Below are positions 58,195-64,000 of a DNA stretch of 64,000 nt, in pieces. How positions within the stretch are numbered: position 1 is the stretch's first letter; each line of letters begins with the position of its first letter. The translations under genes were made by a program, and so were the position numbers. The stretch spans positions 1 to 64,000 of IMG/VR virus record IMGVR_UViG_3300021092_000036, one strand, 5' to 3'. This DNA is from a virus. The notes below the pieces were generated by a model that was not told the DNA's origin, ran no database searches, and saw only the letters and a list, made by a program, of their open reading frames with translations.

Positions 58195-58347
58195 ATGAAA
58201 ACTTACGACCAACACAAAATGAAAAGAACTCAAATCAGACAAGACCAACTACAAGCTGGTTTCTTCGATGGAAGATTCGTGTCTAGAACTGAGACTCCGA
58301 AAAACGTCTACTCAAGAAAGACTAAACATAGAAAAGATTGGAATTAA
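58195..58347 (+). CDS. Small very basic protein under strong promoter
   Basis: A 50-residue basic protein (MKTYDQHKMKRTQIRQDQLQ; ends SRKTKHRKDWN). It has a consensus promoter, a C-rich codon choice unlike its neighbours (gac, ttc, aac, tac) and its own terminator, the signs of a highly expressed early gene. Such small basic phage proteins often bind host RNA polymerase, ribosome or DNA; here this is inference. Not longer than 60 residues, so easily missed. Confidence 0.75.
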   Translation: MKTYDQHKMKRTQIRQDQLQAGFFDGRFVSRTETPKNVYSRKTKHRKDWN

Positions 58348-58355
58348 TATCCTGA

Positions 58356-58385
58356 ACCCGAGAACACCACTCGGGTATTTTTTTT
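58356..58385 (+). terminator. Intrinsic terminator
   Basis: ACCCGAG-aacacca-CTCGGGT followed by a long T run. Confidence 0.85.
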
Positions 58386-58409
58386 ATTTGAATATTGTAT
58401 TGAATACGA

Positions 58410-58416
58410 TATTTAT
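58410..58416 (+). promoter_or_regulatory. TATTTAT motif, putative late promoter
   Basis: TATTTAT 5 nt before ATG 58422, shortly after a terminator. Confidence 0.55.
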
Positions 58417-58421
58417 TAAAT

Positions 58422-58568
58422 ATGAAAAACTTAATCAGGAAAACATCAAGAGAAGAATCTAATAAGGTACTTGAAAAATTAAAGAGTGATGAGCACCGAT
58501 TACCAACAAAGTTAGATACTTTAGATACATATTTTCATGATATCCAAGACATATTTTGTAAGAGATGA
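58422..58568 (+). CDS. Small leader-like protein upstream of glycosyltransferase
   Basis: A 48-residue protein (MKNLIRKTSREESNKVLEKL). The first residues match the leader pattern MKNLIR-, though the (I/L)xE site is replaced by SRE. Its TGA overlaps the glycosyltransferase ATG, so the two are coupled. Confidence 0.65.
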   Translation: MKNLIRKTSREESNKVLEKLKSDEHRLPTKLDTLDTYFHDIQDIFCKR

Positions 58569-59320
58569 GTGAAAGAGTAATTAAGGAAGATATAAGACGA
58601 ATGTTAGATATTATGGGAGTTTCTCAAAATATCTACAAACCAAAACCTGTGATTGATGTGATAATACTTTCATATTGCAAAGACCCCTCAATAAGAGGAA
58701 TGAATATCAATTGTATTGAAAGTATAAATAATAGCTCCAAAGATTATAAATTTAATATTGTATTGGTTGAAACAGATACTGAAAAAAAACACACATATCC
58801 TCAACCAAATGTAACAGTAATCCAACCGTTTGAAAAATTTAATTATAATAGATTTTTAAATATTGGTTTGAACTTTTGTAAAAATGATTGGGTTTTAATT
58901 ACTAATAATGATACAATCTATAAAAGAAACTTTATTGATAATATGATGATGGCACATCAAAAAGACCCACAATTATTATCTATGTCACCAATGGATGATG
59001 ACAGTGGATACCAAACTGATATGGGGTTTGATAGAGATATTCATTACGGTTATGAAATAATGAAACAACTTGTTGGGTGGTCGATATTATTAAATAAAAA
59101 AGTGTTAGATATTATTGGTAAATTTGACGAAGATTTTACTTTCCTATACCAAGATGCGGACTACGCTAAAAAACTTGAAAAGAATTTTATCAAACACGGT
59201 TGTGTAACCAACGCTAAAGCAAAACATTTAGTTAATGTAAGTCATGGAATGGTTGAACCTAAAGATTATGAAGACATGACAGTAGGTATGGAAAAAATGT
59301 TTAATAAAAAATGGGGATAA
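58565..59320 (+). CDS. Family 2 glycosyltransferase
   Basis: A 251-residue GT-A fold glycosyltransferase. Nucleotide-binding start VIDVIILSYCKD at about 29-40, a metal-site-like ITNNDT near 119-124 and the acceptor/base region GKFDEDFTFLYQDADYAKKL near 189-208. It adds sugar from a nucleotide-sugar donor; acceptor could be surface glycan, virion protein or modified DNA. The first 18 residues (MSERVIKEDIRRML) are leader-like (IKE) and not part of the usual fold. Coupled to 58422 by 4 nt. Confidence 0.88.
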   Translation: MSERVIKEDIRRMLDIMGVSQNIYKPKPVIDVIILSYCKDPSIRGMNINCIESINNSSKDYKFNIVLVETDTEKKHTYPQPNVTVIQPFEKFNYNRFLNIGLNFCKNDWVLITNNDTIYKRNFIDNMMMAHQKDPQLLSMSPMDDDSGYQTDMGFDRDIHYGYEIMKQLVGWSILLNKKVLDIIGKFDEDFTFLYQDADYAKKLEKNFIKHGCVTNAKAKHLVNVSHGMVEPKDYEDMTVGMEKMFNKKWG

Positions 59321-59327
59321 TAATATT

Positions 59328-59672
59328 ATGAGAAATTTAATAAAAAATATTTTAAAAGAAGAGACTGAAGATTTAGATAAAGGACTCCTCAATTATCTAA
59401 GAAGAAGGGTTAATCTTGAAACCAAAGATTTGAGTTTTGGTGATGACAAACCTTTAATTGTTAAAACCGCATCATTCAATATTGACGGGGATTGGTATAA
59501 TATTAATTCATTCATGTCAAAGAAAGAAATGAAATTTAGGATAATGAATATGTTAGAAGAAAATAATCAAATTAATTTCGCAGGGTATGACCCAAATGTC
59601 TTAAATACCGATAGACAAAAAGTTATCAGAACAATAAAATATTTTATTGATGGTATAATGGGGGAAAATTAA
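59328..59672 (+). CDS. Leader-bearing protein, ILKEE family
   Basis: A 114-residue protein with leader MRNLIKNILKEETEDL (LKE). Body related in design to 61224-61553: both continue with LRRRV soon after the leader. Small basic-acidic alternating helices. Unknown function. Confidence 0.75.
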   Translation: MRNLIKNILKEETEDLDKGLLNYLRRRVNLETKDLSFGDDKPLIVKTASFNIDGDWYNINSFMSKKEMKFRIMNMLEENNQINFAGYDPNVLNTDRQKVIRTIKYFIDGIMGEN

Positions 59673-59720
59673 TAACTTATCCAATAGTTAAACGAATATT
59701 AAGAGATAAATAAAAGAAAT

Positions 59721-60113
59721 ATGTTAAAAGAAACTTTAAAAACCCAACTACCAAAAATAAAAAACTTGATTTATATTTCTGAGTCAGGTTTTTATAATGA
59801 TGTTAAAGTTGAACTTGCGGATTCGGAAGTGCATAACAGTAAATTGACCACTGTAATATTAACTTTAACACTTACGGTATACGCTGATGATGACTTTTCA
59901 TCAATGGTATCTTTATTAGACAATATTGAAACAAAAATACACCAAATTTTGGACAGAGTGGCATTTAATGAAGAGGGTTTATTGGTTAGACCTGTCGATA
60001 ATAAAACCATAAGTTTTACAGGAGGAGTATTACTACATGACTTACATTTCTCAATTTTTGAAGATGGTGAGTTAGAAGTAGGTATTGATTGTATGTTTAA
60101 TAAATCGTATTAA
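59721..60113 (+). CDS. Protein with possible leader, unknown
   Basis: A 130-residue protein (MLKETLKTQLPKIKNLIYIS), then strand-rich (TTVILTLTLTVYADDDF). The leader assignment is weak. Overlaps the next gene's ATG by one base. Confidence 0.7.
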   Translation: MLKETLKTQLPKIKNLIYISESGFYNDVKVELADSEVHNSKLTTVILTLTLTVYADDDFSSMVSLLDNIETKIHQILDRVAFNEEGLLVRPVDNKTISFTGGVLLHDLHFSIFEDGELEVGIDCMFNKSY

Positions 60114-60691
60114 TGAGTATGAAATATAAAAGATTAATAACATTTGATTTTGACGACACCCTGTTCAAAACCCCATTACCAAATGAAGGTAAGGAAATAT
60201 GGGAAAGGTCAACAGGTGAAAAATGGCCACATAGAGGATGGTGGTCAAAAAGAGAAAGTTTAGATACTGAGGTATTCGATATCCCTCTAAACCCACCAAT
60301 TTATAAACAATATTTGAAAGCCATTTCGGACCCTAAGAATTATGTTGTATTGGCAACAGGTAGAATAGAACCACTTAGAGCTGAGGTGGAGGATATTCTA
60401 CTTTCGAATGATTTAGTGTTTAAAGAAATTCATTTAAACCCAGGTACCGATACTTTTCACTTTAAAAGAGATTTATTCACTCGATTCATAGATGAATTAA
60501 GACCTGAATTATATGTAATGTATGATGATAGAGATGAACATTTGGTTAGATTTAAAGAGTGGGCTGACACACTACCTTGCAGAACAATTATTGTTGATGC
60601 TAAGACAGGTGAGAAATACGAAACTGAAGGAAATGAAGATACAAATCATTTAAGAGAAAATATTAAAAAAGTCTTAAGGAATTATAAATAA
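60113..60691 (+). CDS. HAD hydrolase, RNA-repair-like
   Basis: A 192-residue HAD enzyme: nucleophile motif TFDFDDTLF at about residues 9-17, motif II VLATGR near 81-86, and YDDRDEH near 139-145 (acid motif IV). The order and the insertion PNEGKEIWERSTGEKWPHRG resemble the 'Swiss army knife' RNA-repair-like HAD family seen in phages. It may remove 3' phosphates from RNA or DNA ends. Start 60113 or 60119. Unlike 53263, it is intact. Confidence 0.85.
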   Translation: MSMKYKRLITFDFDDTLFKTPLPNEGKEIWERSTGEKWPHRGWWSKRESLDTEVFDIPLNPPIYKQYLKAISDPKNYVVLATGRIEPLRAEVEDILLSNDLVFKEIHLNPGTDTFHFKRDLFTRFIDELRPELYVMYDDRDEHLVRFKEWADTLPCRTIIVDAKTGEKYETEGNEDTNHLRENIKKVLRNYK

Positions 60692-60696
60692 AGTGA

Positions 60697-60744
60697 TTGT
60701 ACGATTATTATATTTTGATGTTGTACGATTATTATATTTTGATG
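60697..60744 (+). repeat. 24-bp tandem repeat, two copies
   Basis: Two perfect adjacent copies of a 24-mer starting TTGTACGATTATTATATTTT at 60697-60720 and 60721-60744, in the 116-nt gap before the ART-like gene. Each copy contains TATATTTT. Confidence 0.9.
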
Positions 60745-60807
60745 TTGGATTGTATTTATGTGTATAAATTTTAATAGGATAATCGAAAAAAAACCGATTA
60801 AATAATT

Positions 60808-61227
60808 ATGAAATTACAAGAATCAATAAGAAGAATATTAAGGGAAGAGTTAGATGTGTATGACCCTAATTATTATTTAGAGGATTTTTATGTTATGGAT
60901 TTTATGGATGAAATGTATGATGAAGAAGAAGCTTTAATATTAATTCAAAAACAAATTAATTATGTTAAAAATATTAAGTACCCTATAAAAGTTTATAGGG
61001 GTATTAACACTAAAAATCCAAAAGATGATTACAGTGGAGAACATTGGTCGACAGATATAAGAGTTGCGGAAGGGTTTGGTAATAAAATATTTGTTGGTTT
61101 AATCTTAAACCAAGATTCAATAGATATTGAACAAACAATAAGAACAAGAGTGATGAATCCATTTGAATATGAGATTACAATATCTAATTTTGAGAATGTG
61201 GAAATAATAGACATTTATTACATATGA
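60808..61227 (+). CDS. Leader-bearing ADP-ribosyltransferase-like protein
   Basis: A 139-residue protein with leader MKLQESIRRILREELD (LRE). The body has the R-S-E signature of arginine-type mono-ADP-ribosyltransferases in order: R64 in KVYRGINT, S81-T82 in EHWSTD, and E120/E122 in PFEYEIT (ExE). These bind NAD and transfer ADP-ribose to target proteins. T4 Alt is a packaged, injected enzyme of this class with a capsid-targeting leader, which makes this the key gene for the injected-effector idea. The length is minimal for an ART domain. Overlaps the next leader gene by 4 nt. Confidence 0.75.
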   Translation: MKLQESIRRILREELDVYDPNYYLEDFYVMDFMDEMYDEEEALILIQKQINYVKNIKYPIKVYRGINTKNPKDDYSGEHWSTDIRVAEGFGNKIFVGLILNQDSIDIEQTIRTRVMNPFEYEITISNFENVEIIDIYYI

Positions 61228-61553
61228 ACTTACAAGAATCAATAAGAAGAATATTAAAAGAAGAAACCCAAGCAGGTTTATTTCTTAGACGAAGAGTTAC
61301 TGAGGAAGAGATAGAAGAAGGGTTAAAAGAAGGTTTTATTTACGGCAAAGATTTTTTTAAAAGATATCCACTACTTAAAATGAAAGAGTTTAGGGAATTG
61401 GTTATGAACGTGTTAATGGACGACCTCCATGGTAAATTATCAAATTGGGGGTCAAGAGATTTTGATTATGGTGGTGTGAGAAATTATTTAACGGACATGT
61501 ATATAGATAGAATAAGGGATAAGTATAATGAATTAAAAAACTTTAATTGGTGA
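61224..61553 (+). CDS. Leader-bearing protein, ILKEE family
   Basis: A 109-residue protein with leader MNLQESIRRILKEETQAG, almost the same as the ART-like gene upstream, then LRRRVTEEEIEEGLKEGF, resembling 59328. Remaining sequence helical. Stop overlaps the next start (GTGA). Confidence 0.75.
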   Translation: MNLQESIRRILKEETQAGLFLRRRVTEEEIEEGLKEGFIYGKDFFKRYPLLKMKEFRELVMNVLMDDLHGKLSNWGSRDFDYGGVRNYLTDMYIDRIRDKYNELKNFNW

Positions 61554-62041
61554 AAATAATAATAACAGAGAATCAGTATAAAATGTTATTGGAATCAAAT
61601 TTTGAATCCATGCAAAGTCTTATTGATATGGCTTTTGAAGACTTGAAGGAAGATTGTGAAAATTATTATCTTAATTCTTATACTTGTGAAGAAGTTGAAG
61701 TAATAGAAAAAATAAAAGTTGTAGATGTCCAAAAAGTTTTTGTAAAAACACAAACAACTAAAGAAGATTCTTTTTTACTTATAAAAATTGATGTTGACTA
61801 CAACTATATTAGGGAGTATAAAGACTTGTCTGATTTTGAAATACAACTTCAATGGAAAACAAAACAAATTATTGGAAATAATATCCGTGTTTTAATCAAT
61901 AATCAAAATAACACAAGAAAAAACGAATCTGAAAATAACGACAGAATTGAAATCAATGAACGATGTTGGAAAGGTTATACTCAAAAAGGAATGAAAACAA
62001 TGTTTGGTAAACGATATCCTAACTGTGTAAAAGTAAAATAA
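61550..62041 (+). CDS. Leader-bearing protein, ITEN family
   Basis: A 163-residue protein. The start is GTG 61550, overlapping the previous TGA, giving (V)KIIITENQYKMLLES, an exact leader (ITE). A TTG at 61547 is also in frame. The body is mixed and the end is basic with Cys (RCWKGYTQKG...KRYPNCVKVK). That C-terminal pattern, 'C-K-G-Y.....G.K..FGKRYPNCVK', is one I recall at the ends of phage virion proteins. Confidence 0.75.
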   Translation: MKIIITENQYKMLLESNFESMQSLIDMAFEDLKEDCENYYLNSYTCEEVEVIEKIKVVDVQKVFVKTQTTKEDSFLLIKIDVDYNYIREYKDLSDFEIQLQWKTKQIIGNNIRVLINNQNNTRKNESENNDRIEINERCWKGYTQKGMKTMFGKRYPNCVKVK

Positions 62042-62067
62042 AATGGGGGTTATAACCCCCATTTTTT
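62041..62067. terminator. Bidirectional terminator
   Basis: AAATGGGGG-ttataa-CCCCCATTT perfect stem with T run on the plus strand, between convergent genes. Confidence 0.9.
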
Positions 62068-62674
62068 ATTTAATATCAGTTGATTCTAATAAAGTATATG
62101 AAAACTTATTTCCATGTATTTTAGCCGCTTTTCTACAAATCGACATAAATACATCAAAGTCTTTCACACGTTTAAATACCTGACATCCTTCGGACCAATT
62201 CTCAACCCAAGTTGAATCTAAACCTGCCTTGTGAATATTAATACCAAACATACCAGTATCTGTCACAGTTTCTTCAAAAATTAAATCTCTATTACCATCT
62301 CTCCAAACATTAACATTACCAAGTCTTTGGCAAAGGGCTTCGTATTTACCTTGGTGTTTATCAACCGCGTATGTTGTTCTGTATTGACCAGGAATTAATC
62401 TTGCCACCCCTTTTTTATTATGAAACTGTTGAACTCCTTTTTTACCTGGGTCACAAGTGGCCATCCAGCAATAAAATTGCCATAAACCTTTTTCATCTTT
62501 GAAAGATATCGTAAGACAATCATCAAAAACATTTGTAACTTTTTTATAAACTGCAGGTGAAGTATTTCTCACACCTACAATATTCACATCATAACTTTTG
62601 TTTGACGTGTCTTCAAACCATTTATATCCTTTAGATTTAACGGCCTTTTCTATTTGTTCTTTAGTATAACACAT
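62066..62674 (-). CDS. L,D-transpeptidase (YkuD)-fold-like protein
   Basis: A 202-residue protein. The C-terminal third has GINIHKAG (H148) and WSEGCQVFKR (C164), the H...SxGCxx arrangement of YkuD-type enzymes that act on peptidoglycan stem peptides. Phage relatives, often near tail or lysis genes, have this 'GiNiHrag...wSaGCQV' form. It may trim cell wall during entry or exit. TATTTAT is 15 nt upstream, so I infer late expression. Confidence 0.75.
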   Translation of the reverse strand: MCYTKEQIEKAVKSKGYKWFEDTSNKSYDVNIVGVRNTSPAVYKKVTNVFDDCLTISFKDEKGLWQFYCWMATCDPGKKGVQQFHNKKGVARLIPGQYRTTYAVDKHQGKYEALCQRLGNVNVWRDGNRDLIFEETVTDTGMFGINIHKAGLDSTWVENWSEGCQVFKRVKDFDVFMSICRKAAKIHGNKFSYTLLESTDIK

Positions 62675-62689
62675 GATTATTATTTTATT

Positions 62690-62696
62690 ATAAATA
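62690..62696 (-). promoter_or_regulatory. TATTTAT motif, putative late promoter (minus)
   Basis: Minus-strand TATTTAT 15 nt before ATG 62674. Confidence 0.5.
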
Positions 62697-62721
62697 GTTT
62701 TTAAAATCCAATTTTTTGTTA

Positions 62722-62729
62722 TATATTTG
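62722..62729 (+). promoter_or_regulatory. Host-type -7 box TATATTTG, near-leaderless
   Basis: TATATTTG ends 4 nt before ATG 62734. Confidence 0.5.
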
Positions 62730-62733
62730 CAAA

Positions 62734-63015
62734 ATGAGTATAATATTAGAAAATATTAAAACAATTGTTGGTTACGAAACAAAAAATTTTACAATCGAAA
62801 AAGTTGGTGAAAAATACCACATTGAAATCATAATTGACTATAAAAATAGTGAGAAACTTTACGCTCTGAATAAATTCATAAGACAAAACTATAAACAATA
62901 TATTATTTATAATCTAAACTCAACACTTAAAAAATTAATACCTGAAGAGTTGTTTGTCATATCTGAAAAAGAAATTAATCTTCCTTATATTGTTGTTAAA
63001 CAAAAGATTCAATAG
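62734..63015 (+). CDS. Small protein, unknown
   Basis: A 93-residue alpha/beta protein (SIILENIKTIVGYETKNFTI). Start 62734 rather than 62716 because the -7 box would overlap the latter. Overlaps the end of the convergent gene by 20 nt. Unknown. Confidence 0.7.
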   Translation: MSIILENIKTIVGYETKNFTIEKVGEKYHIEIIIDYKNSEKLYALNKFIRQNYKQYIIYNLNSTLKKLIPEELFVISEKEINLPYIVVKQKIQ

Positions 63016-63562
63016 AACCTGCCCCATAACTTCTTGTGGTTGTCGTTGTAGTTTTTACAATTGTATCAGATTTTTTTGAGGTGTCTGTTGTTGACTTATC
63101 AATCTGAGGTGGAGGTGCAACATTACCTGTTTTATTTGATAATGTTGTTGATGATGAAGTGACTTGAGAACCTTGTTTACCACAAAACTCTCTAATAAAT
63201 GTAATATGAGCTTTTAATTTTGATTTACAACCCTCTTTACAATCCTCCAACTGATTATCGTATTCTTTAAGTTTGTTTTCGGCATCTGATAACTTCTTAG
63301 ATATTTCAACATCGAGTTCTTTTCCATTACAAACTTTTTTAGTGTTGATAGATTGGACCTCTTTTATTTGTTTGTCAATCTCACCTTTTTTCATCGACGC
63401 CAACATACCTGTTTGAGCTAATTTTAATTGCTCAAGTGTGGAAATTATTTCATTTTTCTTTGACTCAACAATTTTTTCATCTTGTTCTCTTAATGTTAAT
63501 TTACTTGACAAATGTCTTTGTTCTGAAAGTAAATTGGCTAAATACATTTTATTCTTTTTCAT
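62996..63562 (-). CDS. Leader-bearing coiled-coil protein
   Basis: A 188-residue protein: MKKNKMYLANLLSEQRHLSS (LSE) and a second LREQ at about residue 24. A coiled coil spans 28-105 with Cys pairs (DCKEGCK), then a Ser/Thr/Pro-rich tail (STTDTSKKSDTIVKTTTTTT). Start 63562 or 63547. No TATTTAT is seen just upstream. Probable packaged protein. Confidence 0.7.
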   Translation of the reverse strand: MKKNKMYLANLLSEQRHLSSKLTLREQDEKIVESKKNEIISTLEQLKLAQTGMLASMKKGEIDKQIKEVQSINTKKVCNGKELDVEISKKLSDAENKLKEYDNQLEDCKEGCKSKLKAHITFIREFCGKQGSQVTSSSTTLSNKTGNVAPPPQIDKSTTDTSKKSDTIVKTTTTTTRSYGAGSIESFV

Positions 63563-63568
63563 TTTATT

Positions 63569-64000
63569 TTAAATTGTTATGTTTAATTTTTCTTTATTAT
63601 AACCTTCTTTTTCTAACATTTGATAAACAATGTTTCTGAATCTATCTCTTGCGGGCCAATTAATATATTGACGAGTTTTACTACTTAAATGGATTTTTAA
63701 TCTACTTTGGTCGTAAGATATTTTTATCATATGTATTGTTTCACCACCTGGTAAAGATTTGATTTTGGATTTAAACTCTTTAACAAACTTTGGATTACTA
63801 AAAGGATTGTTTAATAGTTCTATATCACTATCAAACTTAATATGACCATGTGAAGGATTACCTTCCTCAAACCCCATAAATTGATTTACATAAGATTTAA
63901 ATTCCTCAAAATAATCATAAACACTATCATCATTTTCAGATTTTAAATACAAATCAAAATCAATTTTAAAATTAACTATGATATTATAAGGTCTCTCCTC
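63569..64000 (-). CDS. Partial protein cut by window edge
   Basis: The frame stays open from 63569 to the end of the window, so at least 143 residues are visible and the start lies beyond 64000. Sequence: acidic N-terminal part, then GGETIHMIKISYDQSRLKIH and WPARDRFRNIVYQMLEKEGY. No family recognised. Ends six bases after the start of 62996-63562 in the same direction. Confidence 0.7.
   Translation of the reverse strand, partial: EERPYNIIVNFKIDFDLYLKSENDDSVYDYFEEFKSYVNQFMGFEEGNPSHGHIKFDSDIELLNNPFSNPKFVKEFKSKIKSLPGGETIHMIKISYDQSRLKIHLSSKTRQYINWPARDRFRNIVYQMLEKEGYNKEKLNITI

Noticed and set aside
58268-58462. Plus-strand frame of 64 codons
   Set aside because: It is out of frame with the well supported small gene at 58195, runs through a terminator and into the 58422 gene.
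1-64000. T4-type late promoter TATAAATA
   Set aside because: On the coding strand the recurrent element before start codons is TATTTAT, the reverse complement of part of that motif; TATAAATA itself is not enriched just upstream of starts.
1-64000. tRNA genes, CRISPR arrays, transposases, integrases, attachment sites
   Set aside because: Looked for on both strands; nothing with the necessary structure or motifs was seen.

Overview
The window looks like part of a large tailed-phage genome (myovirus-like, probably a 'jumbo' phage) infecting a Bacteroidota host, most likely a flavobacterium. The phage call rests on a gp46/SbcC-like recombination ATPase, a stand-alone sigma factor, an endolysin followed by spanin-like membrane genes, DUF932, DUF3310 and PcfJ-like genes, dense short overlapping genes and very few rRNA- or metabolism-type genes. 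The host call rests on AT-rich DNA, on at least eight promoters with the Bacteroidota pattern TTTG - 19/20 nt - TAnnTTTG, on a Bacteroidota-type histone H1-like protein and on a flavobacterial-type (GSII) glutamine synthetase. I saw no integrase, tRNA, tmRNA, CRISPR array or insertion sequence.

Layout. 1-5 kb: small genes, gp46-like ATPase and sigma factor, the last under a host-type promoter. 5-8.4 kb: probable lysis block (two membrane proteins, amidase endolysin, two spanin-like proteins). 8.2-16.7 kb: probable virion proteins, Hc1-like histone, DnaJ, adenine methyltransferase, LRR protein. 16.7-26.8 kb: DUF932, PcfJ-like, thioredoxin, glutaredoxin, glutamine synthetase, DUF3310, lipoprotein, second DNA methyltransferase. 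26.8-30.8 kb: hydrophobic virion-like protein, DHH phosphoesterase, DUF192, Nudix, SmpB. 30.8-32.2 kb: a tandem array of small related genes sharing the same 3' end. 32-39 kb: mixed small genes, RmlC, DUF5856. 39-53 kb: many small, often acidic genes on both strands, an endolysin with a peptidoglycan-binding domain, an acetyltransferase and several paralogue families. 53-54 kb: two adjacent broken genes (amber stop; frameshift). 54-64 kb: OmpA-like virion protein, a probable noncoding RNA, glycosyltransferase, HAD phosphatase, an ADP-ribosyltransferase-like protein and an L,D-transpeptidase-fold protein.

The main system I propose links two signals. (1) About two dozen otherwise unrelated proteins begin with a short amphipathic leader ending in (I/L)-x-E (for example MKNLIRLIVEQ, MKYIITES, MKLQESIRRILREE). 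This resembles the capsid-targeting sequences of T4 internal head proteins and Alt, which are cleaved by the prohead protease after (I/L)xE. (2) Most genes carrying that leader, plus some others, have the motif TATTTAT either 4-5 nt or 14-17 nt before the start codon, whereas non-leader genes more often have the host-type TAnnTTTG box. I infer a two-step programme: host sigma transcribes early genes including the phage sigma factor, and an alternative sigma then reads TATTTAT promoters that express proteins packaged into, and perhaps injected from, the head. One of them is an R-S-E ADP-ribosyltransferase, the same kind of cargo as T4 Alt.
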